Of a stretch of DNA of 64,000 nt, positions 49,101 through 59,920 are shown in pieces. Below the pieces are notes generated by a model, which was not told where the DNA came from, searched no databases, and saw nothing but the letters and a program-made list of their open reading frames with translations. The position numbers and the translations under genes were made by a program. Source of the DNA: Salvia splendens. Lineage: Eukaryota; Streptophyta; Magnoliopsida; Lamiales; Lamiaceae. Location of the stretch: positions 17,019,559 to 17,083,558 of the forward strand of contig NC_056041.1 in NCBI RefSeq assembly GCF_004379255.2, given 5' to 3'. Every line of letters begins with the position of its first letter. Position 1 is the stretch's first letter.

Positions 49101-52100
49101 TTTACTTCCCCCTTTAAAACTCAAAGTAGACAAGTTAACTTTTTTTTACAACAACCTGCCAAAGAAGGAAGGTGATAAACGGTTCTCCATAACTTTATCA
49201 AAGTATCAAATGGCATTGGTACTTTCAACAGTTGGATCAGATTAACTGAATTTACTAAAAAGTGTAGTATTTGTAAGGAGTAAGGACATTAGGTTTTTCA
49301 GGTACAACTTGCATTATAATTGTAACAAAGAGCGATAATTCAAATAACATATGCAGGAAAACCAAATAAAATGCAAGGAACACAAATAGCCTACCAAACC
49401 AAAAAAGGCTAGTGAACTAATGGATTAATGTAGAATCTGTTTGTATTAAAATTCAAGAAACCCAAGAATGAACTTACACCATCCATAACCAGTCCAGAAG
49501 TGTCAACACCTGAATGAAGACCCATCATGTATGGTGTGGGAGCATCAATATAGTCAACTCCACTGAAAAACAGTAACGGAATGTAGACATGCTTCAGAAC
49601 AACAAACGTAACAGGATCAGAATACCTTCGTTTAATATATTTAAAGAATAGTAATATTAAGAATAAAGACTACACTGTTTCAGACATGTGCAATCATTTC
49701 TTTTTTATAGAAACCAGGTGAAAACACACCTGCCACCGAAATGGATATATTAAATGGCATATGGCCTCCGATACAAGAGTTAAAAGAGAATATCTGCAAG
49801 TTATTTGAATGGAAGAGTTAGAACAAAGAACTGAAAACACAACATAAGGATAATTTCTCCACAAAAGGTTGTGATAGCGAAAGGAAGCAATAAATGGGGA
49901 AAAGTGGAATGTCAAAACTAGAGTCTGAGAGAATACTTCAATATCAATAATAATAAGATAGCGGCCAAAATGCATCCCAATCTCAAACTTTAATTTATAG
50001 ATTAAGAGTCTTTACTAACTAGGAAACAAATAAGATAAAGTAACTAAATACTACTCCCTCCGCCCCAACTAATTTGAGTCACTTCTTTTTTGCACTCGTT
50101 TTGAAAAAATCGTAATAAATAGTTAAAGTGGATATATAGTAAAGTAAAAGCAATAATAATATAAAGAAGAGTCTTGTCTACATAATTTTCGCTTTTACTT
50201 TATTATATATCCACTTTAACTATTTTTTACAATTTTTTCAAAACGAGTGCAAAAAAGAAGTGACTCTTAGTTGGGACAGAGGGAGTAGTGTTGCATTTCA
50301 ATTGTCTTGTCGATTGACTCAATTCTTCTTCCTAAATTTTTCTTGAGAACTTTATTATTCCTATCATCTCCCCTACTTGAAAGAACTCGCATCTGGATGG
50401 TTATCCTAAAGATAATCCTCAAATAAATCATGAACTATAGTACACAAACTTTTTCAAGCATCCAAAAATCATATGAAGATGATTTTTGTTTGATTCCGTA
50501 ATCGAATTTAAATATTCTGTATTTGACATTTTATGATGAAACTCAAAAACATATGTTCGATTTGATTCCATTAGTATTACAATACAAAGATAAAATCATG
50601 ATATTCAACTTGATCAATTCGATTACACCCCAACTTAGCATGATTCTCTCACAAGTACTCCTACTCCACTCCTGAGCACAGATAGATGTAAGGGCATCAT
50701 GAGCAATCCAAAAACAAGCTCTTTTAGAACAAATAGTATCACCAGTGTTCAAAGCACAAAATTTTTCTCATATATACCATAACTAAGTTCTCTCTTTGAA
50801 TCATTTGATTTTTTTGCTAAAAAAAACTGCTATTGGAGCATCACAAACAACTTTTACAAACCTTGTTCAAAATGGGATGATGTAAGAATACAGGCTTCAA
50901 TAATAGGAGCCATAATAGTATTGGGGGTGGGGTGGGGTGGAAGGAGCCATTCTAATGCATATTATTATGATGTCACATTTCTCAAATAGTCAATAGAAAA
51001 GGAAGTACATCATGGAGGAATATCTTTATATACACCATTAAGAAATGAAACTAGAGGACCAATTATATGAAGTAACATCCATCATGGGATATGACATACT
51101 TGATTGCAAATGGTTACATGTAAAATGTGAAGACCTATTCTAAGAACTAACATACATAGTGGAAAATGGCATACTTAATGTTGCAGATGGTTGCATATCG
51201 TTACAAGTAAAAGACTAAGGAAATTACTTGTTTGAGCGAATCAAAACCCGTCTTTCAAGCAACACAGCTGTAAACAGTTTGATCAGATTATCAACATCCA
51301 AACACTGGACTAGAGGCTGGAAGGATATCTGTCATCAAGAGATATACAATCAATATCAAATAAAATTGTTGTATATTAATGAAAAATCCTTCCAATATCA
51401 TATGGATTTGTATATTTATATTTTATGATATACTATGAAAAAGAGTAGATGGCATACATCAACATGAGGAAACCCATCCTTCGGGGGAACCTCTAAAGGA
51501 AGAAGGCTATTTTCGATAGCAAACAACACCTGTTCCTTTCCAGGAGTAGGCAAAGGGACATTGGAGACCAAATATGCTATTACATCCCAAAGTGGCTTAC
51601 TGAAATAGGTTTAAGCAAAGAATGTCAAGTAATCTCTAAAAATTAGTAAAGGGGTCAAACAATCAAAATAGCAGAAAACTGAAATATAAGAATATGATTT
51701 TCAAATGTGAACATGATTGAGCAATGACATGTTATACTTGCACTACCTTCCAAGTGAAATGGGTAACCCCTCCCCCTATTTCCATCAGCACATATAAAGG
51801 TTAAAGCGTAGAAGGTAATGATGATACAATGCTCATGCCATTCTATTCAGTACAGGCAGTTTTTGATTCACACAACATTTGTGTATATTCTTTCTTCCAT
51901 TTGAGTTTAAAATACAAAATCTATACATATTACATATCTGCAGTATTAATAAAATAAAAAAGACGTGAAAATCAAGTTCTCTTAGTCAGGGATATGATTT
52001 ATCCATCTTTTCCGTCTTAATGCATAAGTAAACACTAGTCACATTATAAGTTTCATCATATCCAACATTATATCCACTAAACTATCTATCCAATCCACCA

Positions 52101-52953
52101 AATTATAAACCCACTAGGAACCATTATCAGCATAATCTCAAAAATTATTGTCAAGATAACCACTATAACCATCATTCTTCAGGCTAAATCATTTATAAGA
52201 TAAAAATCAAGCACACCAAAAACCGTACAAAAACAAACACAATGCACTATTTAAGTTAGACTAGCTAAAACCAAATGCTGGCAGTGGACAGAGGCACCCA
52301 TTGTAAACCCTAAACTGATTCAACGATGATATAAAAGATACTTATGGGGCTTTTAGTTGTGAGGATTAGCCTAGACGGATTAAAAAAAACAGTTTAAACT
52401 AATCCCTAGTTCACGGCACTCCAAACCCTAAACCACTGTCACAAACGCCCGAATCAGCAAACACATCAGATCCACGTCACTACCTGCTCCCAGAAGCTGA
52501 GAAACACAGCAGGAATATCTCCTCCAACGCATCGCGCAGAACCCCAAAGCTAGGGGCTCGCGAGACGAAGCAGATGCACTTGTCAGCATACGAATTGGCC
52601 GGCAACCGGTATGCCTCCACGATGTCCTCACACACGGGATCCCGAAAGGCAATGCAGGTGACGTAGATTTTGGATCCATCGCCCTCGGTCAGCACAATGG
52701 GGTAGCTCCGCGGGAACGACGACGAATCACGCGAATTGAAGCCGGAAGAATAAAATTGGGAGCCTGCCGGCAGCACGCAGGTGGGGAGCTGCGGTGGAGG
52801 AGGAGGATAGAGAGTGTGATTGGACGGAGGGTACTGATCGAGGAGAGAGGGCAAGTACATGATGCCGGTGCCATGGTAGCCACGGTTTCCGTCGAGAGTT
52901 CGGATTTCCGGCCCGATTCCGCACACCACGAAATATTCGAAGATTCGGGCCAT
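34115..52953 (-). CDS. SCD1: SCD1, DENN and WD40 repeat protein, 29 exons
   Basis: I joined 29 exons in frame (1209 residues): 52484-52953, 51458-51599, 51228-51328, 49730-49793, 49478-49591, 47692-47906, 46769-46823, 46608-46691, 46304-46499, 46065-46194, 45915-45975, 45801-45845, 44522-44597, 44327-44400, 44189-44239, 41454-41611, 40250-40297, 39295-39352, 39104-39187, 37973-38225, 37697-37896, 37314-37378, 36972-37095, 36255-36436, 36069-36140, 35823-35983, 35693-35734, 34874-35082 and 34115-34210. The N terminus (MARIFEYFVVCGIGPE, LPSLLDQYPP) and the DENN core (LLTLVSEAICHLIYPFRW) match Arabidopsis STOMATAL CYTOKINESIS DEFECTIVE 1. About eight WD40 repeats fill residues 850-1209 (GHSGAVTALH, SGSDDQSVLVWDKQT, AAHDGTVKMWDVRTD). 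SCD1 works with SCD2 in a complex linked to RabE GTPases, exocytosis, clathrin-mediated endocytosis and cytokinesis. No broken motif was seen. Confidence 0.95.
34311..34336. repeat. Short telomere-like repeat in the last SCD1 intron
   Basis: AGGGTTTAGGGTTAGGGTTTAGGGTT-type sequence, about four units, of which two are the plant TTTAGGG and one is the shorter TTAGGG form. It lies in the intron between the last two exons of SCD1. Confidence 0.85.
39762..39953. repeat. Two-copy tandem duplication in an SCD1 intron
   Basis: A unit of about 91 bp beginning ACAAGATCCC and containing CCAACAAACTGAAATAGCTG is present twice with one or two changes. A third partial start lies near 39712. Confidence 0.9.
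42144..43003. mobile_element. Stowaway-type MITE split by a hAT-type insertion, in an SCD1 intron
   Basis: The left end CTCCCTCCGTCCCATAAAAA and the right end TTTTTATGAGACTGAGGGAG are inverted. Removing 42253-42884 and one copy of its 8-bp duplication leaves a MITE of about 220 bp, the usual size. Confidence 0.85.
42253..42884. mobile_element. hAT-type non-autonomous element, 632 bp
   Basis: The ends CAGTGTTGT and ACAACACTG are exact inverses. Both sides carry the exact 8-bp duplication GTTAGTGG (42245-42252 and 42885-42892). The left interior holds about six copies of a GGGTCG-based word (CTGGGTCGAGTGGGTCGC), partly mirrored near the right end (CGACCCG, CGACCAC). There is no transposase frame. 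Confidence 0.88.
43335..43591. mobile_element. Stowaway-type MITE in an SCD1 intron
   Basis: 257 bp, ends CTCCCTCCGTCCACCATTTA and GGACGGAGGGAG, flanked by TA. It is related to the element at 24577. Confidence 0.88.
47025..47255. repeat. Diverged tandem duplication in an SCD1 intron
   Basis: Two copies offset by 130 bases share AAGAAAACATG-ATGGTGATAAC and GGTTGAAGTAATTGCAA-like stretches, with several changes, so it is older than the duplication at 39762. Confidence 0.75.
50054..50285. mobile_element. Hairpin-forming Stowaway-type MITE in an SCD1 intron
   Basis: 232 bp with very long inverted arms. The left CTCCCTCCGCCCCAACTAAT, CACTTCTTTTTTGCACTCG and AGTTAAAGTGGATATATAGT all reappear inverted on the right. 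It is flanked by TA. Confidence 0.9.
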
Positions 52954-53557
52954 CGGGTTGCCGGATCTGGGAAGGGTTTCACCGGTTAAGCTATGAGACG
53001 AGATTCATTTGTGGATTGAGCTTCTGAGAAACTTTGCTTACTGTTGGATTTCTTCGCCTTCGTTGGTTTTGAGTTTCCACTTGTGTCGGATGAAATAGTT
53101 TACGGTGCTTTTTTTTAATTGGTATTTAGTCCATAAATCATATTGAGATCTTGTATAGGAGTATTAGTTCTAGTATAATTTGCTGTTGTTTTGTTATTTT
53201 AAAATATAACATTATTTTGATTGGTATTCAACCAACTAAGCCATCAAATTGTATTATTACCAACATTAAGATTAGTTGCAAAATTTATACAGATAAATAA
53301 TATAATTGGAAAATTAAAATAAGTTAATAGTTTGATAATTTATAGATATATTTTAAAGAGTAAAGACCAAAAACCTGGTCCTGAATATATGTTCATTTTA
53401 CGATTTTGGTCCTACACATTATCTTTTGAATTTTTGGATCTAAAACATTTCAACTCGGATCACAATCGGTCTCAAGTTAACTTTTCCGTCAAAATTTAAT
53501 AGTCAATGTTTTTAATCTCGATTTTGACCAAATTAAGCTGTTAAATATGATTATTAG
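52954..53557. other. SCD1 upstream region and old repeat
   Basis: The first part is the SCD1 leader and promoter (minus strand). From about 53360 to 53545 the sequence (ACCAAAAACCTGGTCCTGAA, GGTCTCAAGTTAACTTTTCCGTC) resembles a dispersed plant repeat I recall but cannot name. Confidence 0.4.
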
Positions 53558-54028
53558 CCCCCTAATTATATCTCCTCCATCGAGCAGAACCTCCTCGTCA
53601 TCGCCAACCAGGTCCGCGACTCCCTCGTCGAGGCCACCGATGCCGACACCATCGCCTACTTCAACAACCCTGGCTCCCCCGAGATCCTCTACGAGATCCG
53701 GATTCTCAACACGCCGCAGCACGCCGCCGCGGCTCGATTCATCATCAGGCGCGGATTTGACGCCAAAAAAGCGGAGGAATTGGCTAGGTCGATGAAGGAT
53801 TACCCGCGCCGCTTCGAGGAGAGAGACTGAGAGTTTTTTATGGAAATATCCATGTGGATTGCTTGGCTTTTATGTTTTTCCGGCAGGCGCACGAGCATAA
53901 AACGACGCCGTCCCCGGATTGGACTATACAGCCTTTGGAGAAAGGAGAAAATCGGGTTTATAGGGTAGTTTACCTTTAAAATAACGTAAATGTACCCATT
54001 TTGTTATCTCTTCCATATATGGGAAAAA

Positions 54029-54517
54029 CGCCACCCACATTGGCGTGTTTTTAAGTGAAGACGCCATCCGCATTGGCGTATTACAATTTCGAACCGTATG
54101 TCGTCGTATTTTATGTAAGTATAAGTAAGTTAAAACACGCCGACGGGGTTGGCGTGTTACTTAAAAAACGCCACAGCCGTGTGCGTGTTTTATGCCTAAA
54201 ACGCCACAGAAGTAGGCGTGTTTATACCTAAAAACGCCCATGGAGTTGGCGTATCCACCATAAACACGCCTACCCCGTCGGCGTGTTTGGCTCTGTAACA
54301 CGCCTTTTGGATTGGCGTTTTATTTGAAAAACGCCAACTAGGTTGGCGTGTTTAGTAGAAACGCCAACAAGATTGGCGAGTCAATACAGACGGTGCACTC
54401 CGTCGTGGAAAAAAATGGGTGAAATATCAAACTGTAACACGCCTTTTGGATTGGCGTTTTACTTGAAAAACGCCAACTAGGTTGGCGTGTTTAGTAGAAA
54501 AGCCAACCAGATTAGCG
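54029..54517. repeat. Left array of 13 CGCC-N9-GGCG palindromes
   Basis: Thirteen 17-bp imperfect palindromes start at 54029, 54062, 54138, 54169, 54202, 54235, 54267, 54301, 54332, 54362, 54440, 54471 and 54501. Within runs the spacing is 30-34 bp, about three helical turns; two gaps are 76 and 78 bp. The outer bases are fixed (ACGCCA...TGGCGT) while the nine-base centres vary (AACTAGGTT, ACAGAAGTA, TACCCCGTC). A block at 54292-54360 is duplicated at 54432-54500. Confidence 0.88.
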
Positions 54518-54917
54518 TTTTTGTTCAGACTGGTTGCAAGAAATTGCAGGCTTCTGTTTTTTCAGCCAATTATCTTACTAATTATCCCGCTTATTCAGAC
54601 TGTTGCAATCATTCCCACATCAAAAATATAAATAAGTATAAAAAGAGGAGTTATAAAATTATCGATATAAAGAGTGCAACTCAAGAACAAACACGAATTT
54701 CAATTGCATCAACAAATACAAATAGTTGAGGTTTAGTTTAATCGTCTCGCCGTTTCCGCATAAACAGGCCTCGTATCCCCTTCCCGATTCTGGAAGTAGG
54801 GAGTTTAGAGGGAGGAGTATCTTGAACAACAACGTTCTCTAGATCCACCCAAAAAAAATCATCTCGCACAGACGACCGCGGTGGAGAAGCGTGGATATCA
54901 CTGAGGCCAATATCTTC

Positions 54918-56818
54918 TCATGTACCACCGGTGTGACTGACAAAATGACGACCTCGAACTGCAGATCTAGGTGGAGGTGGATGCACAAAATCGTCATCAG
55001 AGTCATCTACCAACTGAGCATCCATCCTTGAAGATGACGACTCTCCGCAGGCAGTTTTCTTCTTGGTTCGTCGTTTTCCCTTTTGCCTCACGGGCATGTC
55101 CATGTCCATCGCAGAGCGTTGGGAAGGACGGTAGTCCATCAGCTCAACCTCCCCAGATATCTGCAGACCATCTTCAACCATCCTCGAAATGGTTACCAAA
55201 GCCGGATGTTCTGTCATATCTTGGCCACTTAAAAAGTGGCGTATGTTGTGAAGCATCTCCACCTACAATTTTCAAAGTTAATTACATATCATCATATGAA
55301 TTTAAATAATTAATAGTTTTTTTTCAATTTACCTCGATGTTATGAGAAGATGCCGTTTCATGGAAGCCCTCTTCAGCATGCACTCCAGGTTTGGTTAAAT
55401 ACACCACAGTTATTTGGCGAAACCAATTCATATATTCATCGGTTGCAATAGGCTCAGTAGAGTACTCCAGATCACTCCACACCAAGTTGTGCCTATTGTC
55501 CCACTCTTGTATATGATGGGCGTGGTACTCAACCCAATTCCGGCCAGATTTTCCACGGCGATCCTGTTTCGTAAAATCAGTACCGTGGAACCGGTTGAGG
55601 AGCGGGATATACGGTTGGACAATCCCAAATTGTCGCAACACTCGTTGTGGCAAGTGTGGCTCAACCAGATTCCAGCAAATAAGAGTTGTTATCGACGTCC
55701 ATATAAGACGACCGTCAACACAACATTCCGGAAAGTTCCGCTGGACATAAGGTCTCCAAATAAACTACATATGAAACAAATTTATTCAAAATAAATTCAA
55801 TCAAAAACAACAAACAAAAAACAATTTAAGTTATATAAATTACTTGGTTGGCGTGTATTCTGGAGAACTGATCTCGGAAATTTTCAATGCAATGCCCGGG
55901 TGCTTTTACATATGACGACGAACCATTCAATCTAAAAAATTTAAATTATGAGCGAATAACACGGAAATTGATGAAAATTATGCTTAAAAAATGAATTAGT
56001 GAACAGCTTACGCGATTGCACATGGTGCGTAGTCTATATGCACGGGATTTAGCATCCTCGGTATAATATTTGAGATTCTCTCCCAAGCCCACAGCTGTAA
56101 CAAAGTTAAAGCTCCCCCGACATCGGTCCTCCTAGTAACGACAGCTTCACATAAATTGTGGTACAAGCAATCAAGCATTGCACGAAGAAGAACAGAATTT
56201 TATTTCCGGAGGTGTTCGGGATCATCAGACCACCAAGTAATAGCAGACAATAAACACGAGCACGCTGAACATATATGTAGTGGTCGTGATCATCACTCAA
56301 CTCAATCCTCAATTGATTGGATAAGCTTGTCTGCTTCCAAACCATTTCTTTCAACTCAGATGCGTCTGGTACAAATCCTAGATAATCCAAACACAGTTGC
56401 TTCCAATATCCCACATCCTTCGTGGGGATGTAAACCGTCACAACCTCTCCTTCAACTTTGAGGCCCCCCATAAGACCTCCACGTCTTCCAATGTCGCAGT
56501 CGCTTCACCGACTGAAAAGTGAAACGTGTGAGTCTCTGGCTTCCAACGTTCAATCAATGCGGTAATAAGATGGTGGTCAATGTCCTTTGGTTGACCACAC
56601 CTCAATATACCGCCGAACCCCATCTGGTCCACTACTGCCAAAACATAGGGATGTATGGGAACATCCCAAATGATTCATTCATATCTTCGGCAGAGTACGT
56701 CTTCTGATGGAACTCCTGCCCATATATTATTAGAGACGCGTTGTCTCTGAAGATACAATACAAAAGGATCCGCAGGACCACATAAGAGCCGACGACGAGA
56801 AGTTGAAGATGATGCCAT
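54918..56818 (-). pseudogene. Plant mobile domain (PMD, MAIN/MAIL-like) gene, decayed
   Basis: From a start at 56818 the minus strand reads MASSSTSRRRLL...DPFVLYLQ, then an in-frame TGA, then WDVPIHPYVLAVVDQMGFGGI and HHLITALIERWKPETHTFHFSVGEATATLEDVEVL, the core of the plant mobile domain (PF10536-type). A one-base frameshift near 56470 then moves the frame to MGGLKVEGEVVTVYIPTKDV and RARVYCLLLLGGLMIP. Later blocks at 55324-55653 (WVEYHAHHIQEWDNRHN, EYMNWFRQ) and 54918-55262 (basic KGKRRTKKKTA, then an acidic tail) are probably further exons. PMD proteins in hosts act in transcription and silencing; PMD genes also travel in transposons, as here. The stop and frameshift make this copy unlikely to work. 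Confidence 0.8.
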
Positions 56819-57505
56819 AATTTATCTACACAACATTCACAATTCAAATTAAACAATAAACAAACCTAAACAATTTCAATAATTAGATACAATTTAATCC
56901 AATATCACAAAATTGAACACCAATATCAAATAATGCACAATACACAAATTCACCTACACAACATTGCACAAAATCATAACACAATTCACGTACACAACAT
57001 TAACAATTCAAACTAAACAATATACATCAACCTAACAATTTCAATAATTTGTCACTAGGGTTTAGGTTTATAAGCCAAATAAAACCCACATAAACCAAGT
57101 CAATTTGCCCAATTTTTAAGCTATAACAACACTAGGGTTTAGGTGTAAATCAAATTTATACTCTAACTAAACACCAATATCTCAACTATCTCAACAATAC
57201 ACAAATTCACTTAAACCCAAACAATGCAACATCAATTTACAACCCAAATAAACCTAAATAACAACGGTATTCAATTACTCTAATATTGTAAAAAATAAGC
57301 ATACTAACCGGAAAATTTATCAAATACGGGGAAGAATAGCACCGATTGATGGAGGGAGGGCCAAATCACCGATTTCGGGGAGGAGAGGTTGAGAGAATCG
57401 TGATTTGGGGAGGAGAAGATGAAAACACCGGACGAAAATTTGATGTGTGTGTTGTGTGTTTCGCGTTTTGGGGAGGAAGACTGACATAGGGTTTCTGACT
57501 AAACA

Positions 57506-57792
57506 CGCCGATACCGTTGGCGTGTCTAAGTAAAAACGCCATTTCCGTTGGCGTGTCTAATGAAAAATGCCAGTACGGAAGGCGTGCTTAACTTGAACCA
57601 CGTCAGTGTAGAATATCTCTCTATATTGAAACACGCCAGTAGTGAAGGCGTTTTTATCCTAAACACGCCAACCAGCTTGGCGTGTTTTAACAAATACTGT
57701 ATTTCAATACAATACGACGACATACGAATCTAAATTGTAAAACACCAATGCGGGTGGCGTCTTCACTTATAAACACGCCAAAGCGGGTGCCG
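57506..57792. repeat. Right array of seven CGCC-N9-GGCG palindromes
   Basis: Copies start at 57506, 57537, 57568, 57634, 57666, 57744 and 57776, with one further decayed copy near 57601. Spacing is again 31-32 bp or about two units (66) and 78 bp. It mirrors the left array in layout, including the 78-bp gap and the two outermost copies that belong to the terminal inverted repeat. Confidence 0.85.
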
Positions 57793-58040
57793 TTTTTCCT
57801 ATATATGGAAGAGATAACAAAATGGATACATTTACGTTATTTTAAAGGTAAACTACCCTATAAACCCGATTTTCTCTTGGAGAAGGCTGTGGAGATGGCG
57901 GAGACGGAGCGGGCGCAGCTGTGAGTGCTCGAGGATTTGGAAGGGAAGGAGGATGAGGATGAGGATGAGGATGAGGATGAGGATGAAGTTGAGGATGAAT
58001 TGGCTCAGGCGCTGCGCGTGCCGGTGGTTCGGCTGGCGTA

Positions 58041-59559
58041 GAAAATCTTAAAATACATATATATAATTACAAGAGATAAAGAACTAGTTCTGGATTCATA
58101 ATTATAGAATGCAACAAGGCATGTCAAACTCAGGATCACTAACTAATGCTACATAAATATACTTATATAGCGGCTGAGGGCCCAAGGGACCCCCATGAAC
58201 CACCGTGGCTTCGCCACTGATTCGATATATCTAGAGCTAATATGATGAAATATTTATTTCTTATACCAGGAGTATATTCTAAAGAAATTTGATTGGGTTA
58301 TTTCTATTTAGTATCATTTGACGTCTTGATCTTTCTCGTTTACCACTTCTATCGTTCTCGACAAAATTAATGTTTAAATTACTCATTCAACTTCAAAAGG
58401 AGGTGTTCTAGATTACATTACAACGGAAATGTTGACAAACTAATCTCGAAATTACGGATACCAATCATGGTATTTTTTAATAGTAGGAGTAGATGATATC
58501 TCCATTCAGTCGATGTTTTTTTTTTATCATGCAAGTAGATAATTTGTGCGTATTTGGTAAGTGACAGTCGACATGCCACCAACTATTTTATTTTATGTAT
58601 ACATATTTTTCCCGTCAATTAGTTTAGTTACTAGTTTGTATTTTTGACTTTGTGTGTAGAAGTGACCTAATGATAGCTCCATCAGTAAGTTAATGCATAC
58701 ATTTCAAAACAAAATCGCTTGCATATATTGATTCTTGATTTCTTGTGAACATATTTAAGTTGCATGAATCAAGGGAAATTCAGTGACGGATTACTATTTT
58801 TAAAATTACGAAATGGTGAGCGAGAAGTTAGGAATTTCAAGTGATACAGTATGACTCAATAGATATACAGTCGACATTTCTATATAAAATAATACGCTCA
58901 TACAATTGTTTTAATAAATTGGTTGTATTTATTGTGGGAAGTTAGAAATCCACTTTCGTTATAGTTTTAAAGTGATTAATTTAATTTTGGTGGTTGTTGA
59001 TAAAATAAGAGCCATATTTTTGTTAAAGAAATTGATCGGGGAGGGTTTAAAAATGGAACGAGTAAGTTATTTGTGGACGGATCGAATAAAAAAAGTGAGT
59101 AACTCCTCCATGAACTAAGGTATATTTTGAAATTTTATCAACAAAAAACTAACCCGCGCCTCCCTAAGATATTTTTTTGACATCAAAATCATGATTTCCT
59201 AAACTAGGATTGACAGAAAATATCTCATTCAGCACGTCACACTCCTAAATTAAATGTTTTAATAACAAATTTATAAAAATAAACCTTTTCATATATAATA
59301 TAATAACAAATGAATAATATTTATTTGAAAAATCTATAAAATTATGAAATTATACACCCTACTTTTAATTTTTTTTCCTATCAATTATAATTAATAATCA
59401 ATATTCTCGGAAAAAGTGTCAATAATTTCAAAAAATATAATTAAATGTCGTAATTTTGTGTAATAAATTCTTGATAATAAGTACTGCATACTTCAATTAA
59501 AAACATCCAAAATTGAAACTAAAGAAAAAATAAAATGAATATAGTATAAAAAATGAAAA
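58041..59559. other. Intergenic, no gene recognised
   Basis: AT-rich. A remnant similar to a MITE end (TTTGTGGACGGATCGAATAA) lies near 59070. No coding domain. Confidence 0.5.
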
Positions 59560-59574
59560 TGATATATTTAGTTG

Positions 59575-59712
59575 GACGCAGACCTTGAGGTCACGGGTTC
59601 AAACCCCACCACCCGCTGGGAGACTTTCGGCCTTAATCCGCAAGCCCGGTAAAGCATGATTAATCCGATTCCACCGAAGGCGAATTCGGAACACTTGTGG
59701 TCAAACAAAAAG
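59575..59712 (+). mobile_element. tRNA-related SINE, 5'-truncated
   Basis: GAGGTCACGGGTTCAAACCCC has the Pol III B-box form. It is followed by a SINE-like body (CCACCCGCTGGGAGACTTTC, GATTAATCCGATTCCACCGA) ending near GTGGTCAAACAAAAAGG. The A box is missing or weak. It is not a tRNA gene, since no cloverleaf can be drawn. Confidence 0.55.
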
Positions 59713-59920
59713 GATCACTACTAATAAACTCACCCACTAGATTAAAAATATTTAACTTAAAATTTGGTTTCTTGGTTTCATACAGTGAGGACTAGGTCAC
59801 AACTAATCCAGTTTAACTACTACTATGATCAAATATAACATCACTTTCTCATATTACACCATCGAACACCCTAAAAACAACACACAATTAACAATCGCAA
59901 CAAGAAGAAAGAAAAAAACA

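Larger units (their letters stand above)
53945..57876. mobile_element. Mutator-like element with long TIRs and a plant mobile domain gene
   Basis: The left end (53945-54118) and right end (57704-57876) are imperfect inverted repeats of about 170 bp. They share GAGAAAATCGGGTTTATAGG, TTTACCTTTAAAATAACGTA and CGACGACATACG. The flanks TTGGAGAAAG (53935-53944) and TTGGAGAAGG (57877-57886) match at 9 of 10 bases, the size of a Mutator target duplication. The interior carries a decayed plant-mobile-domain gene (minus strand) and arrays of 17-bp palindromes next to each end. No MURA-type transposase was found, so it is non-autonomous or the PMD gene replaces it. Confidence 0.8.
53558..58040 (+). pseudogene. 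Fragment of an unrecognised gene, split by the Mutator-like element
   Basis: 53558-53830 encodes a GC-rich conserved-looking stretch (SSIEQNLLVIANQVRDSL, NNPGSPEILYEIRILNTP, RGFDAKKAEELARSMKDY) without a start codon. After an AG acceptor at 53885-53886 a second frame reads AHEHKTTPSPDWTIQPLE and stops at the insertion. It resumes at 57877 as EKAVEMAETERAQL, then a stop codon, then VLEDLEGKEDEDEDED... from a GATGAG hexamer run to 58040. High GC and codon bias unlike the surroundings show that it derives from a real gene. I do not recognise the family. No 5' exons are visible, so it was probably already a fragment before the insertion. Confidence 0.6.

Noticed and set aside
53547..53795. 82-codon Ser/Pro-rich frame starting MIISPLIISPPSS
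   Set aside because: The other frame of the same DNA gives a balanced, coding-like protein, so this one is a shadow.
59575..59650. Possible tRNA gene (GGGTTCAAACCCC)
   Set aside because: Only the T-arm-like B box is present. No acceptor stem or anticodon arm can be formed, so a SINE fits better.
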